This document shows, piece by piece, positions 14,229 to 21,100 of a DNA stretch of 24,740 nucleotides. Source of the DNA: a virus; the IMG/VR virus record IMGVR_UViG_3300013006_002408, positions 1 through 24,740 of that record, one strand, 5' to 3'. Numbering within the stretch: the first letter of the stretch is position 1; each line of letters opens with the position of its first letter. The notes below the pieces were generated by a model, which did no database searches, was not told where the DNA came from, and was given only the letters and a program-made list of their open reading frames with translations. Both the position numbers and the translations under genes were made by a program.

Positions 14229-15614
14229 TTATTTATGTTTTAGTTTTTCTATTTCTGAAGATAATTCTTTAATAGCTTCTATTAATAAAGGTATTAATTT
14301 TTCGTAATAAACTGTTTTATAGTTTTGTCCTGTTTTAGAAATTGTTTTACCTTCTGAATCAGTCGAGCAATCAATTGGAGCTAAGGTAACAATTTCTGGT
14401 AATATTTTTTCTACTTCTTGAGCACTAATTCCAACTTGTACTGAATCATTATTGTAACCAAGTTCTTTTGCTGTAGAGTTTTCTTTATAATAATAGCCAT
14501 TTAAAGAATTGACCTTTTCTAATGAATTTGATATTTTGCCTATAAAATTTTTAAGACGTTCATCTGAATAATATGCTGTAATATTATTTGTAGCTCTAAT
14601 TTCACCAGCTGTTGTACTTGCTGCTGTACCAATACCAAGAGAGTTTACTTGATAATTATTCGCAGTATTTAAAGCGTTTGCTGTTGTGGCTGTGGTAGCT
14701 AAGGTAGCTGTTGCTGAATTTCCAGTGCACGAACCAGAAGATCCACTTGTATTTCCAGTGACATTTCCAGTTAATGTAGCAGTAATAGTTCCAGCGCTAA
14801 AATTACCACTAGCATCTCGCGCAACAATTGCAAGAGCAGTATTAGCGTTTGTTGCAGTCGTGGCGCTATTAGAAACTTTAAGTGCGGTACTAATGGTTCC
14901 TAGTTTGGTATCAGCTATAGCTGCACTTGCGCTAATATCAGTGTTAACTATGCTAGATCCAAGAGAAAGTTTGCTGTAAACAATAGCAGCACCAGTGCTG
15001 ATATCATTATTAACTATGCTTGTTGTTAAAGCTAATTTAGAATAAGCTATAGCTGCACTAGCACTTACATTTGCATTTGCAATAAGTCCCCAACTCGGAG
15101 GTAAATTTCCTGCGCTAATTAACACTTGACTAGAAGTGCCAAAATTTGTTCCAGTGTCTCCAAAACTGATTCCTCCTGAAGCTGTAATACGTAGGCGTTC
15201 GGTAGGAACAACTGCTCCTCCCGCTGTTCGAGAAGCTGCTGCATCTGTAAAGAATCTAATTGCTCCTGCAACTCCTCCAAATGAGTCAATACGAATACCA
15301 GCCAATCCCTGTGTTCCAGTGAAAGATGAAATGTAAGAATCAGCAGATACGCTTCCATGAAAACCAACGGAAAAAACTAATCCTGCTCCAGAAAATGATG
15401 AGAATATACTGTTATATCTTGACGCTCCATTTGTTCCAGCCCATGTTATTCCTCTACCTGCCGTTGGACTTCCAAGATCAAGCTCGTCCTGCGGATTTGT
15501 ACTCCCGATCCCAACATTACCATCGTTTTTTATAAATAATCTACTAGTATTTAGAGTTTGTAAATCTATACTTGAACTCGAGTTTATACCTTCTAATTGT
15601 AATATTCTTGGCAT
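14229..15614 (-). CDS. Tail fibre with C-terminal S74 autoprocessing chaperone domain
   Basis: 461 aa from the ATG at 15614 (MPRILQLEGINSSSS). A longer frame upstream encodes an improbable hydrophobic run and is not used. The N-terminal part reads LFIKNDGNVGIGSTNPQDELDLGS, a classic fibre motif. The middle holds three repeats of a D-I-S-x-x-A-A-I-x-Y-S-K-L unit and Ala/Thr/Ser-rich collagen-like stretches. From residue 350 comes the intramolecular chaperone of peptidase family S74: SDERLKNFIGKI, GISAQEVEKILPEIV, YEKLIPLLIEAIKELSSEIEKLK. This domain trimerises and cleaves itself off, with Ser350 of SDERLK as the expected catalytic Ser. First gene of the minus-strand fibre block. Confidence 0.9.
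   Translation of the reverse strand: MPRILQLEGINSSSSIDLQTLNTSRLFIKNDGNVGIGSTNPQDELDLGSPTAGRGITWAGTNGASRYNSIFSSFSGAGLVFSVGFHGSVSADSYISSFTGTQGLAGIRIDSFGGVAGAIRFFTDAAASRTAGGAVVPTERLRITASGGISFGDTGTNFGTSSQVLISAGNLPPSWGLIANANVSASAAIAYSKLALTTSIVNNDISTGAAIVYSKLSLGSSIVNTDISASAAIADTKLGTISTALKVSNSATTATNANTALAIVARDASGNFSAGTITATLTGNVTGNTSGSSGSCTGNSATATLATTATTANALNTANNYQVNSLGIGTAASTTAGEIRATNNITAYYSDERLKNFIGKISNSLEKVNSLNGYYYKENSTAKELGYNNDSVQVGISAQEVEKILPEIVTLAPIDCSTDSEGKTISKTGQNYKTVYYEKLIPLLIEAIKELSSEIEKLKHK
14898..15075 (-). repeat. Three tandem fibre repeats (about 22 aa each)
   Basis: The fibre gene encodes ANVSASAAIAYSKL, NDISTGAAIVYSKL and TDISASAAIADTKL, spaced by SIVN-type linkers. The DNA copies share the core agctatagctgcact. 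This is a protein-level beta-helix or stalk repeat that could expand or contract by recombination. Confidence 0.75.
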
Positions 15615-15620
15615 GCCTAA

Positions 15621-15628
15621 TATTACAC
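15621..15628 (-). promoter_or_regulatory. Candidate phage promoter motif GTGTAATA before tail fibre
   Basis: On the minus strand GTGTAATA is followed by six bases and then the ATG at 15614. It is the only motif of this set close to the fibre-block start and supports the 15614 start over the longer frame. Confidence 0.45.
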
Positions 15629-15745
15629 ATAAAAAACTTACTATAATTGTAGCCCTAAAACAATTAAAATTGTACACACAAAAGAATAGGAATAAAAATT
15701 TATTCACAAAACCCAATTTTTTAGCTTTAAAATAGTTTAATAATG

Positions 15746-15753
15746 CTGTAATA
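15746..15753 (+). promoter_or_regulatory. Candidate phage promoter motif CTGTAATA before nrdA
   Basis: CTGTAATA begins 26 nt before the nrdA ATG at 15772. It lies in the 157-nt divergent region shared with the tail-fibre unit. No matching -35. Confidence 0.4.
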
Positions 15754-15771
15754 TAAGATCTAGTAACTCTT

Positions 15772-18030
15772 ATGAGTAAACAAATTTTAATCAAAAAAAG
15801 AAATGATACTTTAGAAAAATTCGATATAGAAAAAATAAATAAAGTTATCAAATGGGCAATCGACGGCTATTCAAATGTTAGCTTAACTGATATAGAAATC
15901 AATGCTAAAATTAGCATGAAAGATGGAATCTCATCAAAGGAAATTCATTCTCTACTAATAGAAAGTGCCGCTAACCTTATATCTATATCTAGTCCTAATT
16001 ATCAATATGTAGCAAGTAGACTTCTTAATTATCAACTAAGAAAAGAAGTTTGGAATGGCAAACACGCTCCAAGATTAATAGAATTTATACAAAACAATGT
16101 AAAAAATAAAATTTATGATCCTATTATATTAGAGAAGTACACAGCAGATGAGATCAATAAGATTGGAGAATTTATAGACCACGAAAGAGATTTCATATTT
16201 ACCTATGCTGGCATCAAACAGCTTTGCGATAAATATTTAATTAAAAATAGAACCACTGGAGTCATCTATGAAACTCCTCAATTTGCTTATCTATTAATAG
16301 CAGCTTATAGTTTTATTAACTATCCAATTGAAACAAGACTCAATTATGTAAGAAAATTCTATGATGCTATTAGCAAGCATAAAATTAATCTTCCAACGCC
16401 AATTATGGCAGGAGTAAGAACTTCTAGTAAAAATTATGCAAGCTGTTGTTTAATTGGTGTGGATGATACAAGAGAAAGCATTACTGCTAGTGCTACAGCA
16501 GTTAGTATGGCTACAGCAAATAGATGTGGAATTGGTATTGATGTTTCAAAAATCAGAGCTATTGGATCTCCAATCAAGAATGGAGAAGTGGTTCATACTG
16601 GATTAATTCCATTCTTAAAAATTTATGAAAGTAGCGTAAAGGCTTGGCAACAAAATGGATTAAGGGGTGGAAGTGCAACTTGTAATATTCAATGGTGGCA
16701 TTATGAAATTGAAGATGTAGTAGTATTAAAAAATAATGCTGGCACAGATGATAATAGAGTTAGAAAGCTCGATTATACAGTTGGTATGAGTAAACTATTC
16801 TATGATAGAGTTCTTAAAGATGAAGATATTACTTTGTTCAATAATGCTGAAGTTCCAGAACTTTATGAAGCTTGGGGAACAAAAGACTTTGATAAAGTTT
16901 ACAAAGAGTGCGAATCTAAAAGATTAAAGATAAAAAAGAAAGTTTCTGCTAGAAAATTGTTTTCTCTTATAGTTAAAGAAAGAGTAGAAACTGGTCGTAT
17001 TTATATTCTTAATATTGATCATGCTAATGATCATGGAGCTTGGCTTGATAAAGTAACAATGAGCAATCTATGCACAGAAGTTATTCATCCTACTATTCCT
17101 TTAAATGATTATAATGATAAAAATGGGGAAATTGGAATGTGTATCCTTTCAGCAGTTAATATGCTAGAGATAAAAAATTGGCAAGATCTTGAAAAGACCT
17201 GCGATCTAATCGTGAGATTTCTTGATGAAATCATAGATATTCAAGAGTACTTTAATATTGCTGCTGAAAATTTTGCTAAAAAACGTAGAAGTTTAGGAGT
17301 TGGAATTACAAACCTTGCAGCTTATCTAGCTAAAAATGAATTAAAATATAGTTCTGATAAATCTTTAACAGTCCTTGATGAATGGATGGAACATTTTCAA
17401 TACTATCTTCTTAAGTCTAGCCTTGAAATAGCTAAAGAAAAAGGCAAGTGTGAAAAATTTAATAGAACAAAGTATTCTCAAGGACTATTGCCCATAGATA
17501 CATATAAAGATAAATTAGATGAAATTGTTAAAAGAAAATTATCTTTAGATTGGGAACAATTAAGAAAAGATATAAAAGAGTTTGGACTAAGACACTCTAC
17601 GCTTTCGTCTTGTATGCCTTGCGAAAGTAGTTCAGTTATTCAATGCTCTACAAATGGTGTTGAACCAATTCGTAGTCTTATGACTTACAAGACTAGTAAA
17701 ATGGGCAAACTTCCAGTCATGGTTCCAGGAATAGGAAAATATGAAGAGAACTATGAGCTAGCTTATGATCTTAAAGATAACATTGGACTATTGAAAATTA
17801 ATGCTGTTATTCAAAAATATATTGACATGGCCATATCAACTAATGTATACTACAATTATAGTCATTATGAGAATAACATATTGCCAGATTCTAAAGTCAT
17901 GAAAGAAATAATGTATGCTTATAGTCTTGGGTTAATAAGCTTGTATTATAATAATACAGATGATGGTGATAAAGAACAATCTATGACTCAAAAAGAAGAT
18001 GATTGTGCTAGCGGAGCGTGTAAATTATAA
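15772..18030 (+). CDS. nrdA: Class I ribonucleotide reductase, large (alpha) subunit
   Basis: 752 aa. Reduces NDPs to dNDPs with the NrdB partner. An ATP-cone occupies about 1-90 (ILIKKRNDTLEKFDIEKINKVIKWAI). Catalytic residues line up with E. coli NrdA: Cys225 in YASCCLI, Asn432, Cys434 and Glu436 in SNLCTEVIHP, and Cys457 in GEIGMCILSA. The late motif PCESSSVIQCSTNGVEPIR is present. The C terminus ends CASGACKL, giving the redox shuttle pair Cys745/Cys750 that takes electrons from thioredoxin or glutaredoxin. All key residues are intact, so it should be active. An adjacent Cys226 is an oddity beside the catalytic Cys225. nrdB starts 5 nt after the stop. Confidence 0.97.
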   Translation: MSKQILIKKRNDTLEKFDIEKINKVIKWAIDGYSNVSLTDIEINAKISMKDGISSKEIHSLLIESAANLISISSPNYQYVASRLLNYQLRKEVWNGKHAPRLIEFIQNNVKNKIYDPIILEKYTADEINKIGEFIDHERDFIFTYAGIKQLCDKYLIKNRTTGVIYETPQFAYLLIAAYSFINYPIETRLNYVRKFYDAISKHKINLPTPIMAGVRTSSKNYASCCLIGVDDTRESITASATAVSMATANRCGIGIDVSKIRAIGSPIKNGEVVHTGLIPFLKIYESSVKAWQQNGLRGGSATCNIQWWHYEIEDVVVLKNNAGTDDNRVRKLDYTVGMSKLFYDRVLKDEDITLFNNAEVPELYEAWGTKDFDKVYKECESKRLKIKKKVSARKLFSLIVKERVETGRIYILNIDHANDHGAWLDKVTMSNLCTEVIHPTIPLNDYNDKNGEIGMCILSAVNMLEIKNWQDLEKTCDLIVRFLDEIIDIQEYFNIAAENFAKKRRSLGVGITNLAAYLAKNELKYSSDKSLTVLDEWMEHFQYYLLKSSLEIAKEKGKCEKFNRTKYSQGLLPIDTYKDKLDEIVKRKLSLDWEQLRKDIKEFGLRHSTLSSCMPCESSSVIQCSTNGVEPIRSLMTYKTSKMGKLPVMVPGIGKYEENYELAYDLKDNIGLLKINAVIQKYIDMAISTNVYYNYSHYENNILPDSKVMKEIMYAYSLGLISLYYNNTDDGDKEQSMTQKEDDCASGACKL

Positions 18031-18034
18031 TCCT

Positions 18035-19099
18035 ATGAAAACAGTTTTAAATTTAAAAAACGTAGACTATACTAAACAACCTTTGTTTCTTGGTGAAGAC
18101 TTAAATTTACAAAGATATGACCGTTTTAAATATCCTATATTTTTTGAATTGTTCAAAAAGCAGAATGAAAACTTTTGGTGGCCTCACGAAATTGCTCTTG
18201 GTAAAGATAGAAGTGACTATCAAAACTTAACTGATACTGAAAGATTTGTATTCGATAGTAATTTAAGATTTCAAACTCTTGGTGATAGTATGCTTTCTCG
18301 CAGCATTCATTCTCTTAAAGATTATGTAAGCAATCCAGAACTTGAAATTTGTATGAATACTTGGGCTCAATTTGAAGGCATTCATAGTTATAGCTATTCC
18401 TATCTTCTTAATAATGTCTACCCAGATCCAACTAAATTTTTTGATAGCATAATGCAAGATAAAGAGATCACAAGTCGCGCTGAACTTATTAGAAATAACT
18501 TTGATAAAATCCTTGGCGATGATGAAAAGAAAGATCCTAAACAAAAGATTTTTGATGCTATTCTTTCTATTAACGTAATGGAAGGACTTGTGTTTTATGT
18601 TTCTTTTGCTTGTTCCTTTTATTTTGGATATCGTGGCAAGATGGAAGGTAATTCTAAGATCATAAAATTCATTCAAAGAGATGAAGCTCTACATTTTGCT
18701 ACATCTCAAAATCTTTTAAAGATACTTCGTGATGAAGATGAAGAAGGTTTCACATCTATTGTAAAGAAAAATGAAGACAAGATTTATGCTTTCTACGAAC
18801 AAGCAGCAAAGAATGAAAGTGAATGGTCTCAATATCTCTTTAGTAATGGTAGTTTACTTGGATTAAATGCTGAGGTTTTAGATGGTTACTCTAAGTGGCT
18901 TTGTGATAGCAGATTAAGAAGCTTAGGCTATAAGAAGATCTTTAATCAAAAGGATAATCCTATAGCTGGATGGCATGATAGCTATTTAGACAGTAGTAAA
19001 GTACAAGTTGCACCACAAGAAACAGAAATTTCATCCTATAAAATAGGAGCTAGAAAAACAGATATTTCTGATGAGGATTTCTCTAATTTAAAACTATAA
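18035..19099 (+). CDS. nrdB: Class Ia ribonucleotide reductase, small (beta) subunit
   Basis: 354 aa from the ATG at 18035, 4 nt after the nrdA stop; an upstream in-frame start inside nrdA is not needed. Holds the diiron-tyrosyl radical that initiates catalysis in NrdA. Iron ligands can be placed: Asp84 (QTLGDSM), Glu114 and His117 (QFEGIHSYSYSY), Glu183 (NVMEGLVFYVSFACSF), and Glu217 and His220 (QRDEALHF). Tyr121 matches the radical Tyr122 of E. coli, so this is a class Ia-type radical protein rather than a Tyr-less class Ic. The C terminus (ISDEDFSNLKL) is the acidic/hydrophobic tail that docks on NrdA. Confidence 0.96.
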   Translation: MKTVLNLKNVDYTKQPLFLGEDLNLQRYDRFKYPIFFELFKKQNENFWWPHEIALGKDRSDYQNLTDTERFVFDSNLRFQTLGDSMLSRSIHSLKDYVSNPELEICMNTWAQFEGIHSYSYSYLLNNVYPDPTKFFDSIMQDKEITSRAELIRNNFDKILGDDEKKDPKQKIFDAILSINVMEGLVFYVSFACSFYFGYRGKMEGNSKIIKFIQRDEALHFATSQNLLKILRDEDEEGFTSIVKKNEDKIYAFYEQAAKNESEWSQYLFSNGSLLGLNAEVLDGYSKWLCDSRLRSLGYKKIFNQKDNPIAGWHDSYLDSSKVQVAPQETEISSYKIGARKTDISDEDFSNLKL

Positions 19100-19112
19100 C
19101 AGTATATATAAT

Positions 19113-19121
19113 GTGTAATTA
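19113..19121 (+). promoter_or_regulatory. Candidate phage promoter motif GTGTAATTA
   Basis: GTGTAATTA begins 14 nt before the GTG at 19127. A TATAAT (19107-19112) overlaps immediately upstream, so either element could be used. Confidence 0.4.
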
Positions 19122-19126
19122 TATAT

Positions 19127-19459
19127 GTGAATTTAGATATCAACATACTATTTAATTTAGTTTTGGGAGCGTTATCTTTCCTAGGAGGATGGCTATTTAC
19201 CAGAGTATTTTCGCTTTTTGATAAGCAAGAAAAATTGATGAAAGATTTGAATGATAAAACTTTCAGTGACTTTATAATTTTAAGAAAAGAGCTAGAAGCA
19301 GAGAGCAGAAAAAACGAACAAGATATTGCTGATCTAGCTTTAAAAGTAAGCACAACTTATGCTACGAAAGATACTGTAGAGAATGCTATGGAAAAGATTG
19401 AAGACAAGCTTGATAGGAATTTTGAATTGATTCAACAATATTTTTTCGATAAAAACTAA
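19127..19459 (+). CDS. Small membrane protein with coiled-coil tail
   Basis: 110 aa, GTG start. The N-terminal segment ILFNLVLGALSFLGGWLFTRVF (about 7-28) is a single membrane helix. The rest is a hydrophilic helical stretch: KQEKLMKDLNDKTFSDFIILRKELEAESRKNEQDIADL, then TTYATKDTVENAMEKIEDKLDRNFELIQQYF. This layout is common in small phage inner-membrane proteins found near lysis genes or holins, where the C terminus reads YVxKDDLxxAxxRIExKLDKI. No lysin is next to it here, so a lysis role is only a possibility. It is preceded by GTGTAATTA. Confidence 0.75.
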   Translation: MNLDINILFNLVLGALSFLGGWLFTRVFSLFDKQEKLMKDLNDKTFSDFIILRKELEAESRKNEQDIADLALKVSTTYATKDTVENAMEKIEDKLDRNFELIQQYFFDKN

Positions 19460-19464
19460 TTTAG

Positions 19465-19473
19465 CTGTAATAG
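19465..19473 (+). promoter_or_regulatory. Candidate phage promoter motif CTGTAATAG
   Basis: CTGTAATAG starts 14 nt before the GTG at 19479, the same distance as the copy at 19113 from its gene. Confidence 0.4.
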
Positions 19474-19478
19474 ATTAA

Positions 19479-20000
19479 GTGATCGTAACTCATAAAGATA
19501 TTGAATATCTTTCTAAAAAACTAGAATTGTCAGAAGAGAAGACCTTCTGTTTAATAAATGACCCAGAAGCCATAGAAGTAATACTAACAAAAGCATCAGC
19601 GCAAGACTTGCATGGTGAAGAGGTAGTTGGCATCAGTTTCAAGCTTTTTGCAGTTCTATCTATTTTAAAATATAGCCAAGATTTAGATTATGATTTTAAT
19701 GAAAAAGAATACATAAGTGATACTATAAGTAAAAAGTATCCAGTTATAAGTAAAGACAAGCTAGAAGATGAGTTTATTTTTAATATAAAGAAAGATGAAG
19801 ATACTGCTCAGTACTTTACTGTATTCTTAGGATTCTTTCACAAGAAGCTAGAAAGACCAAGAAGGTGTTATCCTAATCAAAAGACTTACTACATGATAGC
19901 TAAACAAGGATACGAGAACTCAAACAAAGAGAAGATAGCTTATCATCTTAACAATTGGATTAAAGTATTAAGAACAATCAATACTGAAATCTGGTACTAA
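19479..20000 (+). CDS. Unknown phage protein
   Basis: 173 aa, GTG start chosen by distance to the CTGTAATAG box and the gap after the previous gene. The sequence is acidic and helical in the first half (HKDIEYLSKKLELSEEKTFCLINDPEAIEVIL). A more basic, aromatic second half follows (FFHKKLERPRRCYPNQKTYYMIAKQGYENSNKEKIAYHLNNWIKVLRTI). No transmembrane segment, signal peptide or metal motif is seen. I do not recognise the family. It is the last plus-strand gene before the RNA island at 20001-21057. Confidence 0.7.
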   Translation: MIVTHKDIEYLSKKLELSEEKTFCLINDPEAIEVILTKASAQDLHGEEVVGISFKLFAVLSILKYSQDLDYDFNEKEYISDTISKKYPVISKDKLEDEFIFNIKKDEDTAQYFTVFLGFFHKKLERPRRCYPNQKTYYMIAKQGYENSNKEKIAYHLNNWIKVLRTINTEIWY

Positions 20001-20074
20001 TCTTGTATTTATTAACTTTTCTTTAATATCCCATAGAAGACTTTCCCTCATATATATCATATTAAGGTTGTGTC

Positions 20075-20281
20075 TAGTATACAGTCCCTACTTTTCTTTT
20101 AACTCCCATTTTCCTCTTTCGAGGAAACAGACTACGGCACTTATAGGAGCGAGGTGGCTTACTCCTGTACATGCTGCCGTCCCATACATCCACACATTAA
20201 TTCCCGAGCCATATTATGCACAAGGGAAGTTTTCATAGTCGCAAGTCTTCACAGCGTTGCTATCTCTCGGACTATATACTA
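20075..20281. ncRNA. Unassigned structured RNA candidate, about 200 nt
   Basis: A 13-bp helix closes the element: TAGTATACAGTCC (20075-20087) against GGACTATATACTA (20269-20281), 12 of 13 paired. Inside are TTTCCTC/GAGGAAA (20110-20127) with a 4-nt loop, and ACGGCA/TGCCGT (20134-20139, 20175-20180) enclosing TATAGGAG/CTCCTGTA (20142-20149, 20162-20169). The loop of the latter (TGGCT, 20155-20159) can pair with AGCCA (20207-20211), forming a pseudoknot. A UUCCC/GGGAA pairing (20201-20205, 20223-20228) is also possible. Strand is unsettled. Minus gives a GAAA tetraloop, a fully paired closing helix (one G-U) and a TTGACA promoter upstream. Plus gives G-U pairs that extend the inner hairpin and pseudoknot. 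I cannot match it to RNase P, 6S, SRP or group I RNA. Confidence 0.5.
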
Positions 20282-20339
20282 AATAATTTTCTATAAAACT
20301 ATCAAAATTGCCTATGATTAGAAGGCTATGTCAATTGGT

Positions 20340-20368
20340 ATGATACAAAGAACTTGGAAATTTGTCAA
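20340..20368 (-). promoter_or_regulatory. Minus-strand sigma-70-like promoter toward the structured RNA
   Basis: Read on the minus strand, a perfect TTGACA (20368-20363), a 17-nt spacer and TATCAT (20345-20340). Predicted start is near 20333, about 50 nt before the closing helix of the RNA candidate. No protein gene on the minus strand lies downstream, so a non-coding or antisense transcript is the natural product. Confidence 0.5.
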
Positions 20369-20389
20369 ATGTTTTTATATAATTTTTTC

Positions 20390-20605
20390 ATGGAGCTCAT
20401 TAAAAATCAAAACTCATGGATGAAATTCACAAAGAGTAAAGCTAAAAGCTATAATCTAGCAGAGGATAATATTGATAAGAATTTCAAACCCGAAGAGTTT
20501 CCTTGCTTAGTTCAATCATATATAAATTCAGATGTTAATGGTTTAAAATTGAAATTCGTTTTCGCTTATAAAAAAGATTGCAAAAAACTAATAGATAAAG
20601 TATAA
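20390..20605 (+). CDS. Small unknown protein
   Basis: 71 aa from ATG at 20390 (MELIKNQNSWMKF); a longer frame from 20354 exists but would run through the minus-strand promoter. It is lysine-rich, with a KPEEFPCLVQSYINSD segment and a KLKFVFAYKKDCKKLIDKV end that reads like a short beta strand plus helix. No Shine-Dalgarno is seen. Its last codons contain the -35 and -10 of the tmRNA promoter. I do not recognise it, and it may be a chance frame in an RNA island, but amino-acid composition and the tidy end argue for a real gene. Confidence 0.4.
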   Translation: MELIKNQNSWMKFTKSKAKSYNLAEDNIDKNFKPEEFPCLVQSYINSDVNGLKLKFVFAYKKDCKKLIDKV

Positions 20606-20606
20606 T
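20578..20606 (+). promoter_or_regulatory. Sigma-70-like promoter of the tmRNA gene
   Basis: TTGCAA (20578-20583), a 17-nt spacer and a perfect TATAAT (20601-20606). Predicted start near 20613, giving a leader of about 26 nt before the mature 5' end at 20639 that RNase P would remove. The box overlaps the stop codon of the 71-aa ORF. Confidence 0.6.
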
Positions 20607-20638
20607 GCGTGTAAGGTAGTTTATAGTTCTTTCTAATT

Positions 20639-21057
20639 GGGCCCGTAATGGTTTCGATTTTAAAAAATGGAATTGAAATGCAAGTAGAGTTGAAGTAGAC
20701 TCTTTAAACAGCTTCAAAAACACTTAACTGCCAAAACAGCTAAGCTAAAAGGTAGTTTCTCATTGAGAGTTTCTCACAATAAGAAGCACCTAATCGCAGC
20801 CTAAAAATCTGCGACCTGTTACCTATGACACATCTAATAGGATAATGGGTATTTAGATGTATGTCTTTAAATCCTTTTTATTTAATTTTTAAAGATATTA
20901 TTCAGGGTGGATATGGCTAAGGTTGTATTCATTTTTAAATAAATAGCTATAGCTCAATTGCTTATTCGACACTATAGCGAAATAACGGAATAAGATAAAC
21001 TTGTAGTATTTTAATTTGACTTTTTAAAAGACAAGAGTTCAATTCTCTTCGGGTCCA
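20639..21057 (+). ncRNA. ssrA: Phage-encoded tmRNA
   Basis: Rescues stalled ribosomes by acting first as alanyl-tRNA and then as a short mRNA. Acceptor stem GGGCCCG (20639-20645) pairs with CGGGTCC (21050-21056), including the G3-U70 wobble read by alanyl-tRNA synthetase; A at 21057 is the discriminator and CCA is not encoded. T-arm AAGAG-TTCAATT-CTCTT is at 21033-21049. Long helix H2 pairs TTTTAAAAA (20658-20666) with TTTTTAAAA (21021-21029), continuing as AATTGAAAT with ATTTTAATT. PK1 is AGAGT/ACTCT (20686, 20699) with TGAAG/CTTCA (20691, 20712). A late pseudoknot has GCTATAG/CTATAGC (20946, 20972) and CTTATTC/GAATAAG (20961, 20988). The stop codon of the tag sits in a hairpin loop (TCGCAG/CTGCGA), as in bacterial tmRNAs. 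Longer than most (about 419 nt). Confidence 0.93.
20730..20804 (+). other. tmRNA tag-peptide reading frame
   Basis: From the likely resume codon GCC (20730-20732), 13 nt after the end of PK1, an open frame of 24 codons ends at TAA (20802-20804). The tag begins AKTAKLKGS and ends KKHLIAA. The TAA lies in the loop of a 6-bp hairpin (TCGCAG 20794-20799, CTGCGA 20808-20813), the normal position for a tmRNA stop. The Ala-Ala C terminus is the protease-recognition end; the residue before it is Ile rather than the usual Leu or Val. Which codon is the true resume codon is inferred. Confidence 0.7.
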
Positions 21058-21084
21058 AGTATTTAACATATCAGCATTAATTTT

Positions 21085-21093
21085 GTGTAATTA
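21085..21093 (+). promoter_or_regulatory. Candidate phage promoter motif GTGTAATTA
   Basis: GTGTAATTA starts 16 nt before the ATG at 21101 and is followed by ATATCATGGC, the same junction as in the second paralogue. TTAACA (21063-21068) lies at a -35 distance. Confidence 0.45.
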
Positions 21094-21100
21094 TAATATC

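Larger units (their letters stand above)
20001..20389. other. Non-coding stretch holding a structured RNA candidate
   Basis: No credible reading frame on either strand in these 389 bases. The middle (about 20060-20285) is visibly less AT-rich than the flanks and full of inverted repeats, described separately. The left end (20001-20060) is AT-rich with a loose palindrome (CTTTAATAT at 20021, ATATTAAGG at 20060). The right end (20282-20389) contains a minus-strand sigma-70-like promoter and otherwise nothing recognisable. Confidence 0.7.

Noticed and set aside
14686-15535. Plus-strand and other-frame ORFs inside the tail-fibre gene
   Set aside because: They are antisense or shifted shadows of a repetitive, Ala/Thr-rich coding sequence; composition is artificial (long VAVVA-type runs) and they have no start signals.
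15615-15851. N-terminal extension of the tail-fibre frame (79 residues upstream of 15614)
   Set aside because: It encodes an improbable Phe/Leu/Ile run, overlaps the nrdA start region on the other strand, and the GTGTAATA box plus the typical MPRILQLEG start support 15614.
20080-20250. Relic of an IS200/IS605 TnpB gene with its omega RNA
   Set aside because: A minus-strand frame gives a stretch vaguely like a TnpB C terminus, but there are no cysteine motifs, DED residues or transposon ends to support it.
20075-20281. RNase P RNA or 6S RNA
   Set aside because: GAGGAAA occurs but without the partner ACAGAA strand of the RNase P P4 helix. The branched fold with several hairpins is not the single rod with a central bubble of 6S.
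20060-20340. Group I intron core in the RNA island
   Set aside because: Fragments resemble Q, R and S elements (TTCCCGAGCC, GGACTATA), but they are not in the P-Q-R-S order on either strand and no exon context exists.
20500-20530. tRNA T-loop-like TTCAATC
   Set aside because: The flanking bases do not pair into a T stem and no acceptor or anticodon arms fit; it lies in the small ORF.
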